DNA of 64,000 nt from Jaapia argillacea MUCL 33604 (taxonomy: Eukaryota; Basidiomycota; Agaricomycetes; Jaapiales; Jaapiaceae): NCBI GenBank assembly GCA_000697665.1, contig KL197738.1, positions 171,145-235,144 of the forward strand, written 5' to 3'. Under the pieces are notes generated by a model that did not search any database, was not told the origin of the DNA, and saw nothing but the letters and a program-made list of their open reading frames with translations. Shown here piece after piece: positions 32,187 to 44,097 of this stretch (its first letter is position 1; every line of letters starts with the position of its first letter). The translations under genes and the position numbers were made by a program.

Positions 32187-34497
32187 ATACTGGTACAGGG
32201 ACTGGTGCCCTTCGACTTCTTCGAGCATGTCGCTTATGGTGGGGCGGTGCATGCTGACTGTGAGGCATTCAACCTGTGTTGGGTCATTGCGGAGGGTCCA
32301 TAGGGAGGCCTGGAGATATCCTGCTTTATGCAGGTAGTCGGTGACGAGGCCTTGCTCCCATTCGATGGTGTCGGCATGGTCGACGACTTTGCCATGCTCA
32401 TTCCTGGTGTAGCGAGGGCCAATAAAGAAGTGTGCAGTGGGGGTGATGCAGTTGAAAAGGTGGATGGCGTTGATGACTGAGAGCATGATGTGGTTGGTGG
32501 GTGTTTGGTCAGAAGACGAAAGTAGATGATAGTCAAGTTGGAGTTTTAGCTGGTTGGCTAAGAGGCTGCTGGTGCTGCTGGAGTATTCGATGAGAAATGA
32601 AGTTTTGCAGCTTTGCTAGGTGTGCTTTTATATGCTCTGGATTCGGATGTTTTGAGAGTACTTCGGGAATCTGTAGGTAGTTCTCCTTTGTTGTCCGTTC
32701 TACCTCTCTATTGATCCAGAAACGTGTCCATTGTTCTTCAGGTACCTTGAGTAGCGTCAATGCAATTTGCACAGGTTTCGGTGCTTTTGGGTTCTTCTCA
32801 TGGAATGAGTCGACTAATTTCGCCGAGTTATGTAGATTGCCGATATCTTCCCAAGTATTTTCTGATTCAGGGTAGCCTTTCCATTTGACTAAGTATTTGA
32901 TCTTCTTGGTTTTTCCAATGACCTTCGATTTAACAACTTCCTCCACTTCGTATTCCTCCTCGCCTTCTATTAAATCCGGAGGGGGTTGTGGGAAATTGAT
33001 TCCATGTTCTTCCGTTTCTCGATATGATGTAAGTAATCCTGCATGGAATACTGGATGGATTCTCCATTTCTTCGGTGGTGTCAGTTTGTAAGTGCCGGAT
33101 CCTATGATTGCTTCGATGGGAAAAGGTCTGTGTTGTCTTGGAGATAGTTTGGTGCTAGGATATTCTGTTTTGACATTTTTTCCTTCTAACCATACTTTGT
33201 CTCCTATGGCGAAGTTCGGTCCTTTTACTCCATAGGCATCGTGTTGTTTCTTCATTGCTTCGGCAGCAATATGTAAACAAGCTTCTGCTTCTCATCTTGA
33301 TTCTTTTAGTTCTTCAAGACATTGGTCGGCTGTGGGGATGTCTGGTACAGGTCTAAATGATCCCACTGTTTCGGCACGGAAGCCATGCATGAGTTTGAAC
33401 AGTGTTTGTTTGGTGGCAGTATGTACTCGTGTGTTATGAGTTAATTCAGCGGTGAAGAGTAATGATGGCCAGTTGTTTTGGGTGCGGTTGCAGTATGCTC
33501 GAAAGTATACTTCCAATTCCAAATTGACTATTTCGGTGGCTCCGTCCGTTTGTGGGTGAAATCCTGTGCTTAGTGCAGATTTGATGTTGAGTCGTTCTAG
33601 AATTGCTTGGAGTACTTTGGAGACGAATTGTGGTCCTCGATCTGATATGATTTTGTCCAGTAATCCGTAGTGTCTAAATGGTCCGTCCATCAGGAGTTTG
33701 GCTGTTCCATCAGCATCTATAGTTTTGTGACATGGCGTGGCGACAATAGTTTTAGTGAATCGGTCGGTCATGACATGAATTGTGTCATATCCATCCGCTT
33801 CTGGTAGTCCAGTGATGAAGTCTTGGGTTACGATCTGCCAAGGTCATGTGGGGATCTCTGTAGGATGTAGTGGTTCTTGAGTTGGATTCGTATTTGGTTT
33901 AATTGTCTGACAGGTGGCACATCCATCAACGTAATTTTTTACGAAAACTGACATTCCTGGCCACCAATAATCTCTTTGTACTATTTCTAATGTCTTGTAT
34001 CTCCCGGGATGTCCCATCAATACGGGGTCGTGACAGGATTTGACTATTTTGCGTCGTAATTCCATGTCTTTGGGGATGTAGATCTTTCCTTGATAGAGAA
34101 TTAATCTGTCTTCCTGGTTCCATTCTTCTAGTCCCTTCTTCAGAGATCGTGGCCCTTGCTTCCTGATGATGTCTAAGGCTGTTGCTACTGATTCATCAAG
34201 CTCTGTGTGGTTCTGAATTTCCTCTTTGAGTCCTAAGTCACCTTCTAATGTTGTGACAGCTGCTCTAATGGTGATTCGAACTTGTCGTGCTAGTATGGGG
34301 GAGTGGGTTGAGGCGTTTCCTCGACCTGTAAGATTGATTGTTTTCGCAAAAAGATTGGGGCCTAATAGTATTCTGTCCAAGTTGTCTGAATCCACCCCCT
34401 CCTTATGGTCTTGTTGTCTCGAAAGACTGTCAGACTTGTTTGTCTTTCCAGGTTTGTGAATCAAATTGAATTCGAATCTTGTCAAAAATTGGCCCAT
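32187..34497 (-). mobile_element. Gypsy integrase and chromodomain region
   Basis: Part of the retroelement. On the minus strand: a zinc-binding integrase N-terminus (HPGRYKTLEI, then CATCQ), the core with the family's usual runs (MTDRFTKTI, SDRGPQFVS, FHPQTDGATE), and the C-terminal domain. A chromodomain follows (EVEEVVKSK, YLVKWKGY, NTWED) near 32830-32960. It would direct insertion toward marked chromatin in this group. After it, 32532-32187 continues with coding-looking sequence up to the KDZ transposon. Condition: broken. Confidence 0.88.
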
Positions 34498-36433
34498 CGG
34501 GCCTGTCTGCGGCTTAGTTTCTGCACATTTCGGAAGTACTCGAGGTTCTTGTGATCAGTGTATATTTGGATAGGATGTGTACATCCTTCAAGGTAATGGT
34601 GCCAAGCTTCCAATGATCGGATTATTGCTAACAGTTCTTTGTCGTAGATGTCATAATTCCTCTTGGCATCGGTTAGGGATTTGGACAGGTATGCGACTGG
34701 GTGCCATTTGCCGTCTGTTTCTCTCTGAGTTACAGCGCCTTTCATAAGTATGCAGAAAGACAAATTTTTTCAACAAGCCTCCTAGCCACAAACGAAGCTA
34801 ATTCGGGTCGCTATGTGTCATGGCTCCCCAAAAGATGTGGAGCGAGTACCGAAAGTCTCCACGATCGATGAAGCTTCCTTTCCAAGAACTCCATACGAAG
34901 GACATCAATTTGGGACCAAATGCCCATAGTTGGGGCTCACATACCTCAATGGTCCTTTGTTGCTTGGTTTCTCTTAGTTCCTCTTAGTTTCTCATGGAGC
35001 AAGTCAGACTAATGAACAGTCACAGATGGGTCAGAATGGTCTGATGTGATGGAAGAGTTCCAAATCTAGCATTGGATTTGAGGTGGGGCTGCTCGAGAAA
35101 AAATCATCTTTCCGCATACTTATGAAAGGCGCTGTAACACTGCTCTGGTTGCATAATCGGAGGCATCACATTCTATCTGGAATTCCTTGGTGGTGTCTGG
35201 CATGACCAGTGTCGGGGATGATGTGAATGCCATCTTCAGGCTGTCAAATGCTTCCTGGCATCTCAGAGTCCATTCCCATTCATGATCCTTCTTTGTCAAT
35301 TCGAATAATGGTTTTGTGATTCTGGAGAAATCTTTGATGAATCATTGGTAGAAATTGCAGAATCCAAGGAATGATTGAACTTCCTTGACCTTCTTCGGTT
35401 CTGGCCATTCTGTGATTCCTGCCACCTTGATCGGATCCATTTCCACAAGATTGTGGGATACGATCAATCCCAAATATTCGATTTTCGGTACTTCGAATGT
35501 GCATTTCTCTGGTTTGAGAAATAGGTCGTTATCTTGCAGTATTTTCATTATGCGATGGAGTATTTGTCAATGATGTATGAGATCTTTTGTGAATATTAGG
35601 ATGTCGTCCAGGTATACGACCACATAACCCTCGTCGATGAGTTCTTTGAATAGTTTGTTCATCATCATCTGGAATGTTGCCGGTGAATTCATGAGTCCGA
35701 ATAACATAACCCAGGGTTCGAATAATCCCCGGTTGGTTTTGAATGCGGCCTTCCATTTGTCTCCTTCCTTGATTCTGACGTTATTGTATCCCCAGCAAAG
35801 GTCCAATTTGGAATAGACCTTAGCTCCTTTTAGTTTGTCGACTAATTCCGATATCAATGGAATGGGATATGTGTTCTTGATGGTTTGGGAGTTCAGGTAT
35901 CAGTAATCTTGAGTTGGCCGGAGTTTCCCATCCTTCTTTTTGGCAAAGAAGAATGGTGATGATAATGGGGATTTAGAAGGTTGGATGTATTTCTTTCGTA
36001 GTTGTTCTTCCAGGAATGAGTTGAGTTCCTTTTGTTCTGCTGGTGACAGTGGATATGTTTTGCAGTTATTTGGTTTCCACCCATCCTTGAGTTCGATGGC
36101 GTGGTCCCAGGGTCTTGGTATAGGGAATCTTTCTGATGCTCCCTTCTCAAATACCTTCTGGTATTTCTGATATTCTCTTGGCACCATTTCCTCTAAGGTT
36201 TTCTCTTTTTGTCCCTGGGCGGCTCTTTCCGCTAATTCGATTGATTTATTTCCTTGTGCCCAAATTTGTATAAGTGATGGATGTTCGGTGTCATTGATGA
36301 TGTCTTCGTCTTCTGGTATGGGATCCCCGATTTGGACTCTATATGCTTTGATCCCCTCGTATGCCCATTTGTGGGTGCCTTCCTCGATCTGAAGTGTTTT
36401 GTCATTTATCCAAAGTTCTTTTGACAGTTCCAC
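34482..36433 (-). mobile_element. Gypsy reverse transcriptase and RNase H region
   Basis: Part of the retroelement. Recognised by [24 protein letters not shown], the YLDD active-site box in [11 protein letters not shown] (about 35620), and RNase H runs (YTDHKNLEYF, about 34550). A MITE of 402 bases sits between the reverse transcriptase and RNase H parts. Condition: broken. Confidence 0.88.
34733..35134. mobile_element. MITE with TA target duplication (mariner type)
   Basis: A 402-base insert with terminal inverted repeats of about 27 bases beginning CAGCGCCTTTCATAAGTATG, flanked on both sides by TA (34731-34732 and 35135-35136). The TA duplication and lack of coding capacity suggest a non-autonomous Tc1/mariner relative. 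It lies in the reverse transcriptase-RNase H part of the Gypsy element and is therefore younger than it. Confidence 0.8.
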
Positions 36434-36442
36434 GCTTGTGTT

Positions 36443-37054
36443 TCATTTAGGCGGTTTGGTTCGTGTGGTTCTGACGACAGGTGGTTCTATTTTGACCCTT
36501 GCTTTGGGTGGTCGTAATTTGGGTTTTGTCTGCATGGTTACTCCTTCTTCTGATATCTTGCAAGTTTTGGGGCATCGTGTAAATTTGAGGATGTAAGATC
36601 GCCAATCAATCTCCAGATTGTGTTTGAGTAACCAGTCACTTCCCAAAATGATGTTACTTTTCCTGATATTGGTTACATAGAGGCGGTTCCTTTCTTCATG
36701 TCGTCCTCCTTCCCTCCCATATATCCTGATGCCCAATTCGACGTAATGATTGATTTCACCATTTGTATTCTCGGTATCGTCGATGTTATGGACGGGAATG
36801 GGTCTTGCCAATTTCTGAAGGTGCATTTGTTTCTTGAGTGCGTATTTGTAGCTGATTAAGTTTCCTGTGGCTCTGCTGTCAATTAGAGCTTCTGTTGTGG
36901 CTGTTTTGTTTCTCCCGATAAGTCCCACTTGAATACACAACGAAGGAGTTCCTGAATTCCTAAGTGTGGATACATTGATCAAGTCCAGAATGTCCAAAAT
37001 ACTATATCTGTTATAATTATGAGAGAAACGTCCAATTACCTTCTCATTCGCCAC
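36443..37054 (-). mobile_element. Gypsy protease-like region
   Basis: Part of the retroelement, between the gag zinc knuckle and the reverse transcriptase. Retropepsin-type layout with EALIDS near the middle and the later SNIILGSDWLLKHN run that closes the fold in this group. Condition: degenerate. Confidence 0.7.
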
Positions 37055-37239
37055 CGATGGAAGGTATTTTAAAAACCCAATTTGGAAAGTTGTTCCTGCA
37101 TTCCCTGAATGACTTCCTCCTTCTCGTCCTCTGCTGTTTCTTTCAGTAGTTCCTCAATTCTTTCCATAGTGGATCAGGGATGTCCTTCTTCTTCCCTCTC
37201 TACTTCTGCTACTCGTGCTTGAAATCGGTGAGGGAATCT

Positions 37240-39938
37240 TCATTGTCTGGGTCTTTTGGACAGGCATTTATTGGAGAAGTGTCCCGGTTTACGACAGTAG
37301 AAGCATGCTCCCTTCTCTCTTAGAGCCTTTCTATCTGCATCTGTAAGCTTCTTAAATCGAGTTGTCATCCCCGAATGGTTAAATTTTGTGGCATCAATGT
37401 CCATAGGTACACCCATGTCAAGTCTAGTGGATTGATAATTGCAATTATACAACGGTGGGTGTTCATTTGTATCCAGGTAGATGGGTTTGGATTTCCGAAA
37501 TCGCCAAGATTCTTCATTCCTGGCTTGTTCGCAATGCAGGTCTTCTCAGATGGCGGCGGCTTTGAATTCTGCGAAGGTACTTGGTGGTGTGGGAAGGTGT
37601 ACGAGAACTTTGAGTATGTCCCAGCTGAGTCCTCGTTTGAAGTATTCCCATAAGGCTAGATCATCAAATTTGGTATGTCAAGCTAGATCCTCGAATTTGG
37701 CAATGTACTGGTCAACAGTAGTGCGTCCCTGATGAAGGCTCTGGATCTGCATTCTTGCTGTTGCTCCTTTGTCTAATTCTCTGAATGCTTCTTTCAAAGC
37801 CTTGGAGAATTCTTCCCAATTATCCTTTATCTTTATCGCCGCTGCTTTCTTTGCGTCTATATCCCCCAGTAATTGCATCGCCCACGATCCTGCCGTGCCT
37901 TCCTTCATAAAGGAAAGGCTATAGGCGACTTTGGACCATTCATCTGGGAAGTCTCCTTGGTTGGCACCAAGTACGAGTTTGACTTCTGATAGGAATTTGT
38001 CGGTTTTACAGCGGTCTCCTGTGAATGGAGTTGGTGCGGTGAGTTTGGGTCCTTTGGGTGTGGGAGTAGTCATAACGATAGGTGGCGGTGGTGGAGGAAT
38101 TGGTGGTGGTGCAGGTGGAGAAGGCAGTCATTGTGGTTGGAATAAGACCGGATCAAGGGGATTTGGCAGGTTAACGAAAGGGTGTTCGGTATCTATAGGT
38201 TTGTCTTCTTGAGGATCGATCAGATCGGTTTCAGGGTTCTGTGTCTCGGCTGGTACGGTATCTGTACCGAGTGGTTGTCATATGGTGTGGTCTTCTTCAA
38301 TCTGATCTGTTTTGTCTGCTTCCGAATCTGTTTCGTTTGACGCTTGAAGGTTCGGATTTGGTGTAGTTGCACGACTTGGTTGTGCGGAAGGTGTAGTTGT
38401 GTAATCAGTTGATTCCCTTGTGTGTAACCGAGATGGAGCACGTGAAGGAAGTCGAGGAGAGTGTAGTCGAGGAGTCCTCGTGGTTCCTTGTCTAGAATAT
38501 GGATTGTGATAGGGTAAAGCTGTGGATATTGATAATGGTTCTGGTTCTTGTGGTGATAGGGTGCGTAAATGTTCTCGTTCCCAATCAACGTAGGTCGGAA
38601 ACTGTTCCTTGAACGGATGTTGTGGACTATTTGCAAATTGAACTTCGTTGGTTGTGGTACTCCAGACAAGTAGTTGTCTGTCAGGGGCGTAGAGTAATTT
38701 TGTACTCGGGTCATATTGTTACGACTCTGTATACCTGTTTCATTTTTCAGTTATCTTATCTTATCTCAGACATCTTATCTCGTCTTATCGCGTCTCCTCG
38801 GACCTATTCTATTTATATCACATTGTACCATTATTAGCTTCGCTTCTTGATGTATACCCATTCGGCAGGATACCGATCTCATTACTGATCTCCGGTACTT
38901 TCTATTCTCTTCTCTATGTTTCCATCATGTTCTCTTCCGTTCCCTGGACGCTATTCTTAACGCCTTCTATACCATTCTACTATGTTCTCCCTTTCTGGCC
39001 CTAGTATATAAGGTGCTCTCGCCCTCTTGTATTCCTTAAGCTTGTCCACTTGAATAATACAGCTCTTTAGCCTGTACCCTTCAACTAGTTCGCTCTTGTT
39101 CGTCATCCTCTATAGCCTCAAGTCGTAGCCTGAGTACTAGTCGCTAAAGTGCTCCTAACACATGCTTGGTCAAATTGCTTTTCGGTGACAGCTTTAGCTT
39201 CGTCGACTGTCGCGGCTCGGAGGTTGTTTCTGAACTTTGGTGAAACCGCTTGTTCTGTAATGGCGTCTTTATTTAGGAATATTCGTGAAGGATTGTAAGG
39301 ATATTGCATATCCCGATTAAAAGATTGATTATGATATCAAGGATTTCAGATAAGACCATGTGGATGAGTGAATAAGGAATGATTAGGGTTTTGGAGGTGA
39401 CAATCGTTTGTTGAGGATAAGGTAGTTGGTGATGGTGAATTGGATGGCTGTGAGGACGACGCAATGGAATTCAATTAAGAATTCCGTGAGACTAAGTGGA
39501 CTAGGTCGTGGGATCGCTGCTGGGATTGGTGCAGGGTCTGGGTTCCTAGTACTGGTTGTTCGGAGTGCGTCGTACGCTGGTGGTGTGTTGCGGGGGTTGT
39601 TAACACAATGTGGTGATGACTGTTTCGGTTGCAATGTTGGTTTGGACAAGTCGGGTGAGGTTGTCGTCCTGAACCTGTGTTATTTCGTGGAGACGTCGTG
39701 ATGATAGATCGTTGGGATCTATTTGTTCTGTAACAGGGAATTCTTAGTTGTCTCGGCATTCGTCGCACTTCCGTCGGATTTCTCGTAGGTACCGATCGAG
39801 TCGTGATGCGATGTCGATGAGTACGTCACTGAGGAACTGTAGGAAGAGGATGACGAACTGGATGTGTATGGGGCGTGTGGGTGGAATGATCGCAGATCCT
39901 GACTGTGTCGGTATCGTAGAGTGAGTAGGGTTGGTAAG
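37240..39938 (-). mobile_element. Gypsy gag region
   Basis: Part of the retroelement. The retrotransposon gag domain is at about 38073-37680 (TAPTPFTGDRCKTDKFL, SWAMQLLGD, ALKEAFRE). A CCHC zinc knuckle follows at about 37300 (CFYCRKPGHFSNKC). Upstream, 39938-38220 holds a long low-complexity gag leader, interrupted by a solo LTR at 38717-39160. Condition: broken. Confidence 0.82.
38717..39160 (+). mobile_element. Solo LTR of the Gypsy family inside the gag leader
   Basis: 444 bases, TGTTACGACT to GCTCCTAACA, with the same orientation and many of the same internal blocks as the solo LTR at 30571, including the TATATAAGG box (about 39004). No clean target duplication is visible (CATAT to the left, CATGC to the right), so it may be older or its edges have changed. 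Confidence 0.75.
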
Positions 39939-39948
39939 AGCTTGTCCA
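39939..39948 (-). other. Primer-binding site, self-priming type
   Basis: On the minus strand TGGACAAGCT lies two bases after the 5' LTR. It is the exact complement of AGCTTGTCCA, found inside the LTR itself about 35 bases after its TATA box, where the transcript should begin. That is the arrangement of self-primed elements such as Tf1; no tRNA 3' end fits obviously. Confidence 0.6.
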
Positions 39949-39950
39949 AG

Positions 39951-40488
39951 TGTTATGAGCGCCTTAGCATTAGCGTAAGGTAGCAAATAAGGCTTGTAAG
40001 TCCTTTGGGTATTTCTTGCTAACTAGTACTCAGGCTACGATCTTGAGGCAATAGAGGATGACGAGAATGAGCAAACCGGTTGAAGGATACAACTAAAGCG
40101 CTGTATTGTTCAAGTGGACAAGCTACCGAATACATAGTAGCTAGACGTCCTTATATACTACAGGAACAATGAAGAGTCAAACAATGTACTATGGACAATA
40201 GCGAGTGAGACAATGTACTTTAGACAATGGCAATCGAGTTAAGGTTCAGAGACAATGATGAAGTACAATGAAAGAAGAACAAAAGGATAACAAACAATGA
40301 CAAGGCTGTACGAGGCTATATGTGGCAAGTCATTGGATGTTAATGGTAGTACAGAGTTCGAGATAAGATAAGATAAAAGGAATCGTACTAAGGATCATAG
40401 ACAAGGGAAATGATACGAAGACGATGAAGTCTGATGAAAATACAAACAATACAAATGAAAATATACAAGTCCGAATGCATTCACAACA
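39951..40488 (-). repeat. 5' LTR of the Gypsy element
   Basis: 538 bases, TGTTATGAGC to TTCACAACA on the plus strand, followed by the right copy of the CAACC duplication (40489-40493). It would drive transcription leftward, in agreement with the coding direction of the element. Confidence 0.92.
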
Positions 40489-41071
40489 CAACCCAGTCCA
40501 TTGACAGGCTTCAGCTTCTTAATCTGTGAATGCATCCAGAAGCTTTGTGCAGAGAATTATGTTGACTTAAATAAATTTCAAGACCTGAGGCTATCCACTG
40601 AATACTACTGAATAACACTCATGATCATTGACATCATGCAATAGGGATTTTTCACCCCCCAGAATATGGACAAACAAACCCAAATATTGGGGAATTCGGT
40701 TGGTATTCATTCCTTTGCTACAGAGATGAGTATCACACTGTTTGCTGCCAGGTCTTGGTTGCATCTGGTCTATAATATACAAGCTTTAATACTACCAGGT
40801 CAGATTTTGAAAAGAAGTCCTCAACACTGAGAGAGAGGAACGAAATCCAGAATGTGGGTCCCATTTTATCCAGATTTCTCACGCCATAATATGAGTGGCG
40901 AAAACTCCCTAATAACAACAATATATGGCTGGACAGCGAGTTCAAACACCAGCCATCCTCCACATTCTCAACAGAGGGCAATACAATACCCCAACCTATT
41001 ATCCCAACATCTCATATCCATGCACATCTCCATACAATATATCCACCAACCAAAGCCACTGGACCAGCTCT
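40489..41071. other. Right flank of the mobile block
   Basis: AT-rich sequence like that left of 17052, so it was probably continuous with it before the retroelement arrived. It may hold the remaining 3' part of the unknown gene at 16238. No exon can be called with confidence. Its right end is the 3' flank of the F-box gene. Confidence 0.4.
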
Positions 41072-43488
41072 TCATCTCTCCCTCAATGACAGAACCAACG
41101 GTCCCTCCAACAGGATTGCCTTCCTCTCCAGTGTCCAACTCCTCCAAGTCCCAATGAATGTCTGTCCAGCATGTACATACCCCCTGAATATAATCCTACC
41201 ACCTTCCGCATCAGGTAACCCCATCGCAGGACTGATCTACAAGAAATGAGGGGGTGGGTAGGAGGAAGGAGGGAGGGACATACGGGAATCTGAATGGGAG
41301 CAGTGAGGCCGTCATAAGGACGGACACAGCCGTAATATTGAAAGGCATCCCAAGCTTCGCCATGTCGAGTATCGGTCTACAAAAGAAAGCAGATCAGCAA
41401 CGAGGAGCAGTGAGGACGAAAACGAGAAACTAACCTTGCCAGTAAAGACGATATCACCAACCCCATCACAAGGCCTCCCATCATCCTCATCCTCATCCTC
41501 ACTCTCCACCTCCTCATTCTCACCCGAAACCTCACTCCCATAACTCCCTTCATCCTCTGGTTCAGGAGAACCCACCTCATCCTCATCCCCGTCAGATGAC
41601 CCCATCTCAACCTCCATCTCAACTTCATGATCCTCCAACGTCATCTCCTCAAAATCCTGCTCCAAATGCAACCGAGTCTTCCAACGGACACTCCATCTCC
41701 CGTCTCTTAATCCACATCATCATCCGCCTCTCCACCCTCTCCGCCATCTGAATACAAACACACCTATCAGGAGAATGCGAACTCTTCTTCCCCAGTACGT
41801 AAGTCTCGTAAGTATATTTCGCTCCTTTCATACTATACATGGTCAAGCGTCCCTATCACACATGCATCAGTACCATGACCACAAAAGAAACGAAGACGAA
41901 AGACGTACACTGTTACCCTCTTGGAGAGACCTCCACGTGGGGAACCAAGCATTGTTGATCCCATGCTCGTCGACGTCCGTGAAGGGGTATGGAGTATTAG
42001 GCGAGATGCAGTGATGCTCTTGAATATGCATATAAACGGGTCTTCCGTTGACGAAAGGATTGGTTTGGGTGAACGAAGGTGGCATACTGGCTGTCCGGAC
42101 GAGGTCCATGTAGATCGGCTCCGACGGGACCTATGAGAGATGCAAGGGGTCAACAATGAATAAAACCGAACGAAAACGACGCGAGTGAAAAAGAACATAC
42201 GAGCATCCGACCGTGCCACAACCCCGACAATATCCCAATGTCGTAAACCTGTCCTTTCCCCTCAGGCCGCCTCCACAACCCCCCCTTCATCATACACCAC
42301 CTCTCCCACTCCTCACACTCGGCGGCTTCCTCTCATCCTTTCCACGTTCGTCCTCGCCTCCACCACCCTCCCACCAATTCCACCTCGGAGCCTCCTCCCA
42401 CTTCGCCAGCGGAAACACATTAAACTCATATATATCATCCTTCGTCAAACCCGTCGGATACTCCACCGACCTCAAAGGTGGCAATATATCGGGTATACGA
42501 ATGGGTACGACTTCACGACGGGTGAAATAGATTCGTTTGGCTGCGGTTGAGGTCTCAGGTGAGAGGTATTGTGAGGCGGAGATGGTGACCGAAATGGGGG
42601 ATTTCTTTGTGGATTTTGGTTGAGGAGCGGTAGATTGGCCAAGGGCCGTGTGCGGTTCGAGCTGAGTGTGGTTGGGTCGGAGAGAGGTCGGAGTGGACGA
42701 GGGGGAGTTCGCAGTGGACGTCAGGCGCGTAGAAAGACGGGTGCTGTGTAGTTTGTTAGCGAGGAGGCTGAGGTGAGACGGAAGAGACACGTACCCGCAA
42801 GGCGAGATGGACGAAGGGGGTGACGAGGCCAATCATTTGCCACCAATCTGGAGGCACCTCCTTCCCGAGTTTCTCTACGGGACTGGGTGAGTATCAATGG
42901 ACCGGCGGAGGCGAAACAGAGTACCTTTCGCTGTGAAGAACCAGTGAAACCACATCGCAAGGGAGTTAATAGCATCATCCGCAGACGCCCATGAAATCTA
43001 CCCCGATCTTCCCAATGCCTCACCCTAATAAACAAATCCACAAACAAATCCGCACCAACAGCTTCAAGCTGATCTGATTCCTCCCATCATTTTCCACCAC
43101 CGTCAACACCACCTCCCAAAACCTATCCTACAAAGCCGGCGCCTGCGAAGTAGCGTGTTTGAAAAAAATGGAGCGTGTCGCAATTCTTGCGCAACTGTTC
43201 TGCGAAATGTACGGGGAGGATCTCGCTCTCGCGTGACCTCGGTTTGAAAGCGCTGTTATCGAAGCAGGCTTTGAAAACACGACCATAGAGGACTTGAGAA
43301 TTGGGGTTGTCGAAAGCCAAGGTGACATAGATTTGTTTGCATGTGGTGAGTAGGGCGTGGACGATTTTTGGAGGGCCGATCGGATCTAGCAAGACGGCTT
43401 CGACGGTAATGCTTTCAAGGATTTCTCGAGGGAGGTTGCAGAGCAGGGATGACTGCTGGACTATCCTGGAGGAGATGAGTCTTGTCAT
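41072..43488 (-). CDS. F-box domain protein (basidiomycete type)
   Basis: Likely substrate-recognition subunit of an SCF ubiquitin ligase; the target is unknown. The ATG at 43488 was chosen as the first in frame ahead of the F-box (LPREILESITVEAVL, then LLTTCKQIY and LYGRVFKACFD, about 43440-43230). Later exons carry VLTVVENDGRNQ (about 43100), RIYFTRREVVPIRIPDILPP (about 42500) and KDDIYEFNVFPLAKWEEAP. An acidic hinge of about 50 residues is at 41640-41460, and the C-terminal module runs DGVGDIVFTGK, HGEAWDAFQYYGCVRPYDGL and FRGYVHAGQTFIGTWR. That module is shared by many mushroom F-box proteins. Stop at 41072. Many small introns; not every junction was checked. Confidence 0.8.
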
Positions 43489-44097
43489 CGTCGAAGACAA
43501 CGTCGGGGAGATAACGCTGAGGGTGAGGAAAGGAGGGAAGGAAGACGGCGAGGTGCAGGTAGATCAGAGGCCTCTGAATCAGCGATGCCTTCGCATCTGA
43601 TTGTCTCAAACGTCGTAGGGTTCCGTTGAACCACCCGTCGATACAAAGGCCCAAGCTCAGGGGACACGACAAAATAGCTGGCTGAGCTAGAAGTGAAGTT
43701 GAAATAAGGGAACAGTAACTTGTGAGACAGATTTTGGATGTGTTGAACTTGCAATTATACTTGAACTCAGCGCTAAGCCAGTGCACCAAAGTTGAGTGAT
43801 CCTGCGGTGTTGAGTACAGCAACAGCCGTTTCCGAAAAAACTCTAGAGAATGTTCACGATATCCAATACAACACTATACTAGAATCTCAGAGAGGCGTTC
43901 CATTGCTACATTCACTCGAACAATAAAAATACCACAAAAAAAATCAAGAAAAACCGAAAACAAAGCGAAGAACCAGTCAAAAAAATATATGGTAGCAGCA
44001 GACGGTGAACAATAAGCAAGATGCGGGATAGACACGCGAAACGCTAATGGAAGGTGTCGCATACAAGCAGGCTTGCAGAGATGGAAGACAATAATCC
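43489..44097. other. Intergenic region between the F-box gene and DSN1
   Basis: Holds the promoter of the F-box gene and the 3' flank of DSN1. An A-rich stretch lies near 43920-43985. No gene is seen. Confidence 0.5.

Larger units (their letters stand above)
17057..40488 (-). mobile_element. Ty3/Gypsy chromovirus-type LTR retrotransposon copy, with nested insertions
   Basis: An old LTR retrotransposon copy on the minus strand. Parts in order along that strand: 5' LTR 40488-39951, primer-binding site 39948-39939, gag region to about 37240, protease-like region 37054-36443, reverse transcriptase and RNase H 36433-34482, integrase and chromodomain 34497-32533, a further coding-looking stretch on both sides of a KDZ transposon, polypurine tract 18287-18274 and 3' LTR 18273-17057. 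The chromodomain places it among the chromoviruses. The copy is broken: a 12.7-kb transposon, a MITE and two solo LTRs lie inside it, and there are several smaller breaks in the coding part. By eye the two LTRs differ at roughly 4 percent of sites, so it is a fairly young fossil. Confidence 0.9.

Noticed and set aside
30566-39160. The LTR-like sequences at 30571 and 38717 read as the two LTRs of one element
   Set aside because: The 30571 copy has its own matching duplication on both sides, so it is a solo LTR, and the outer pair already has a matching duplication.
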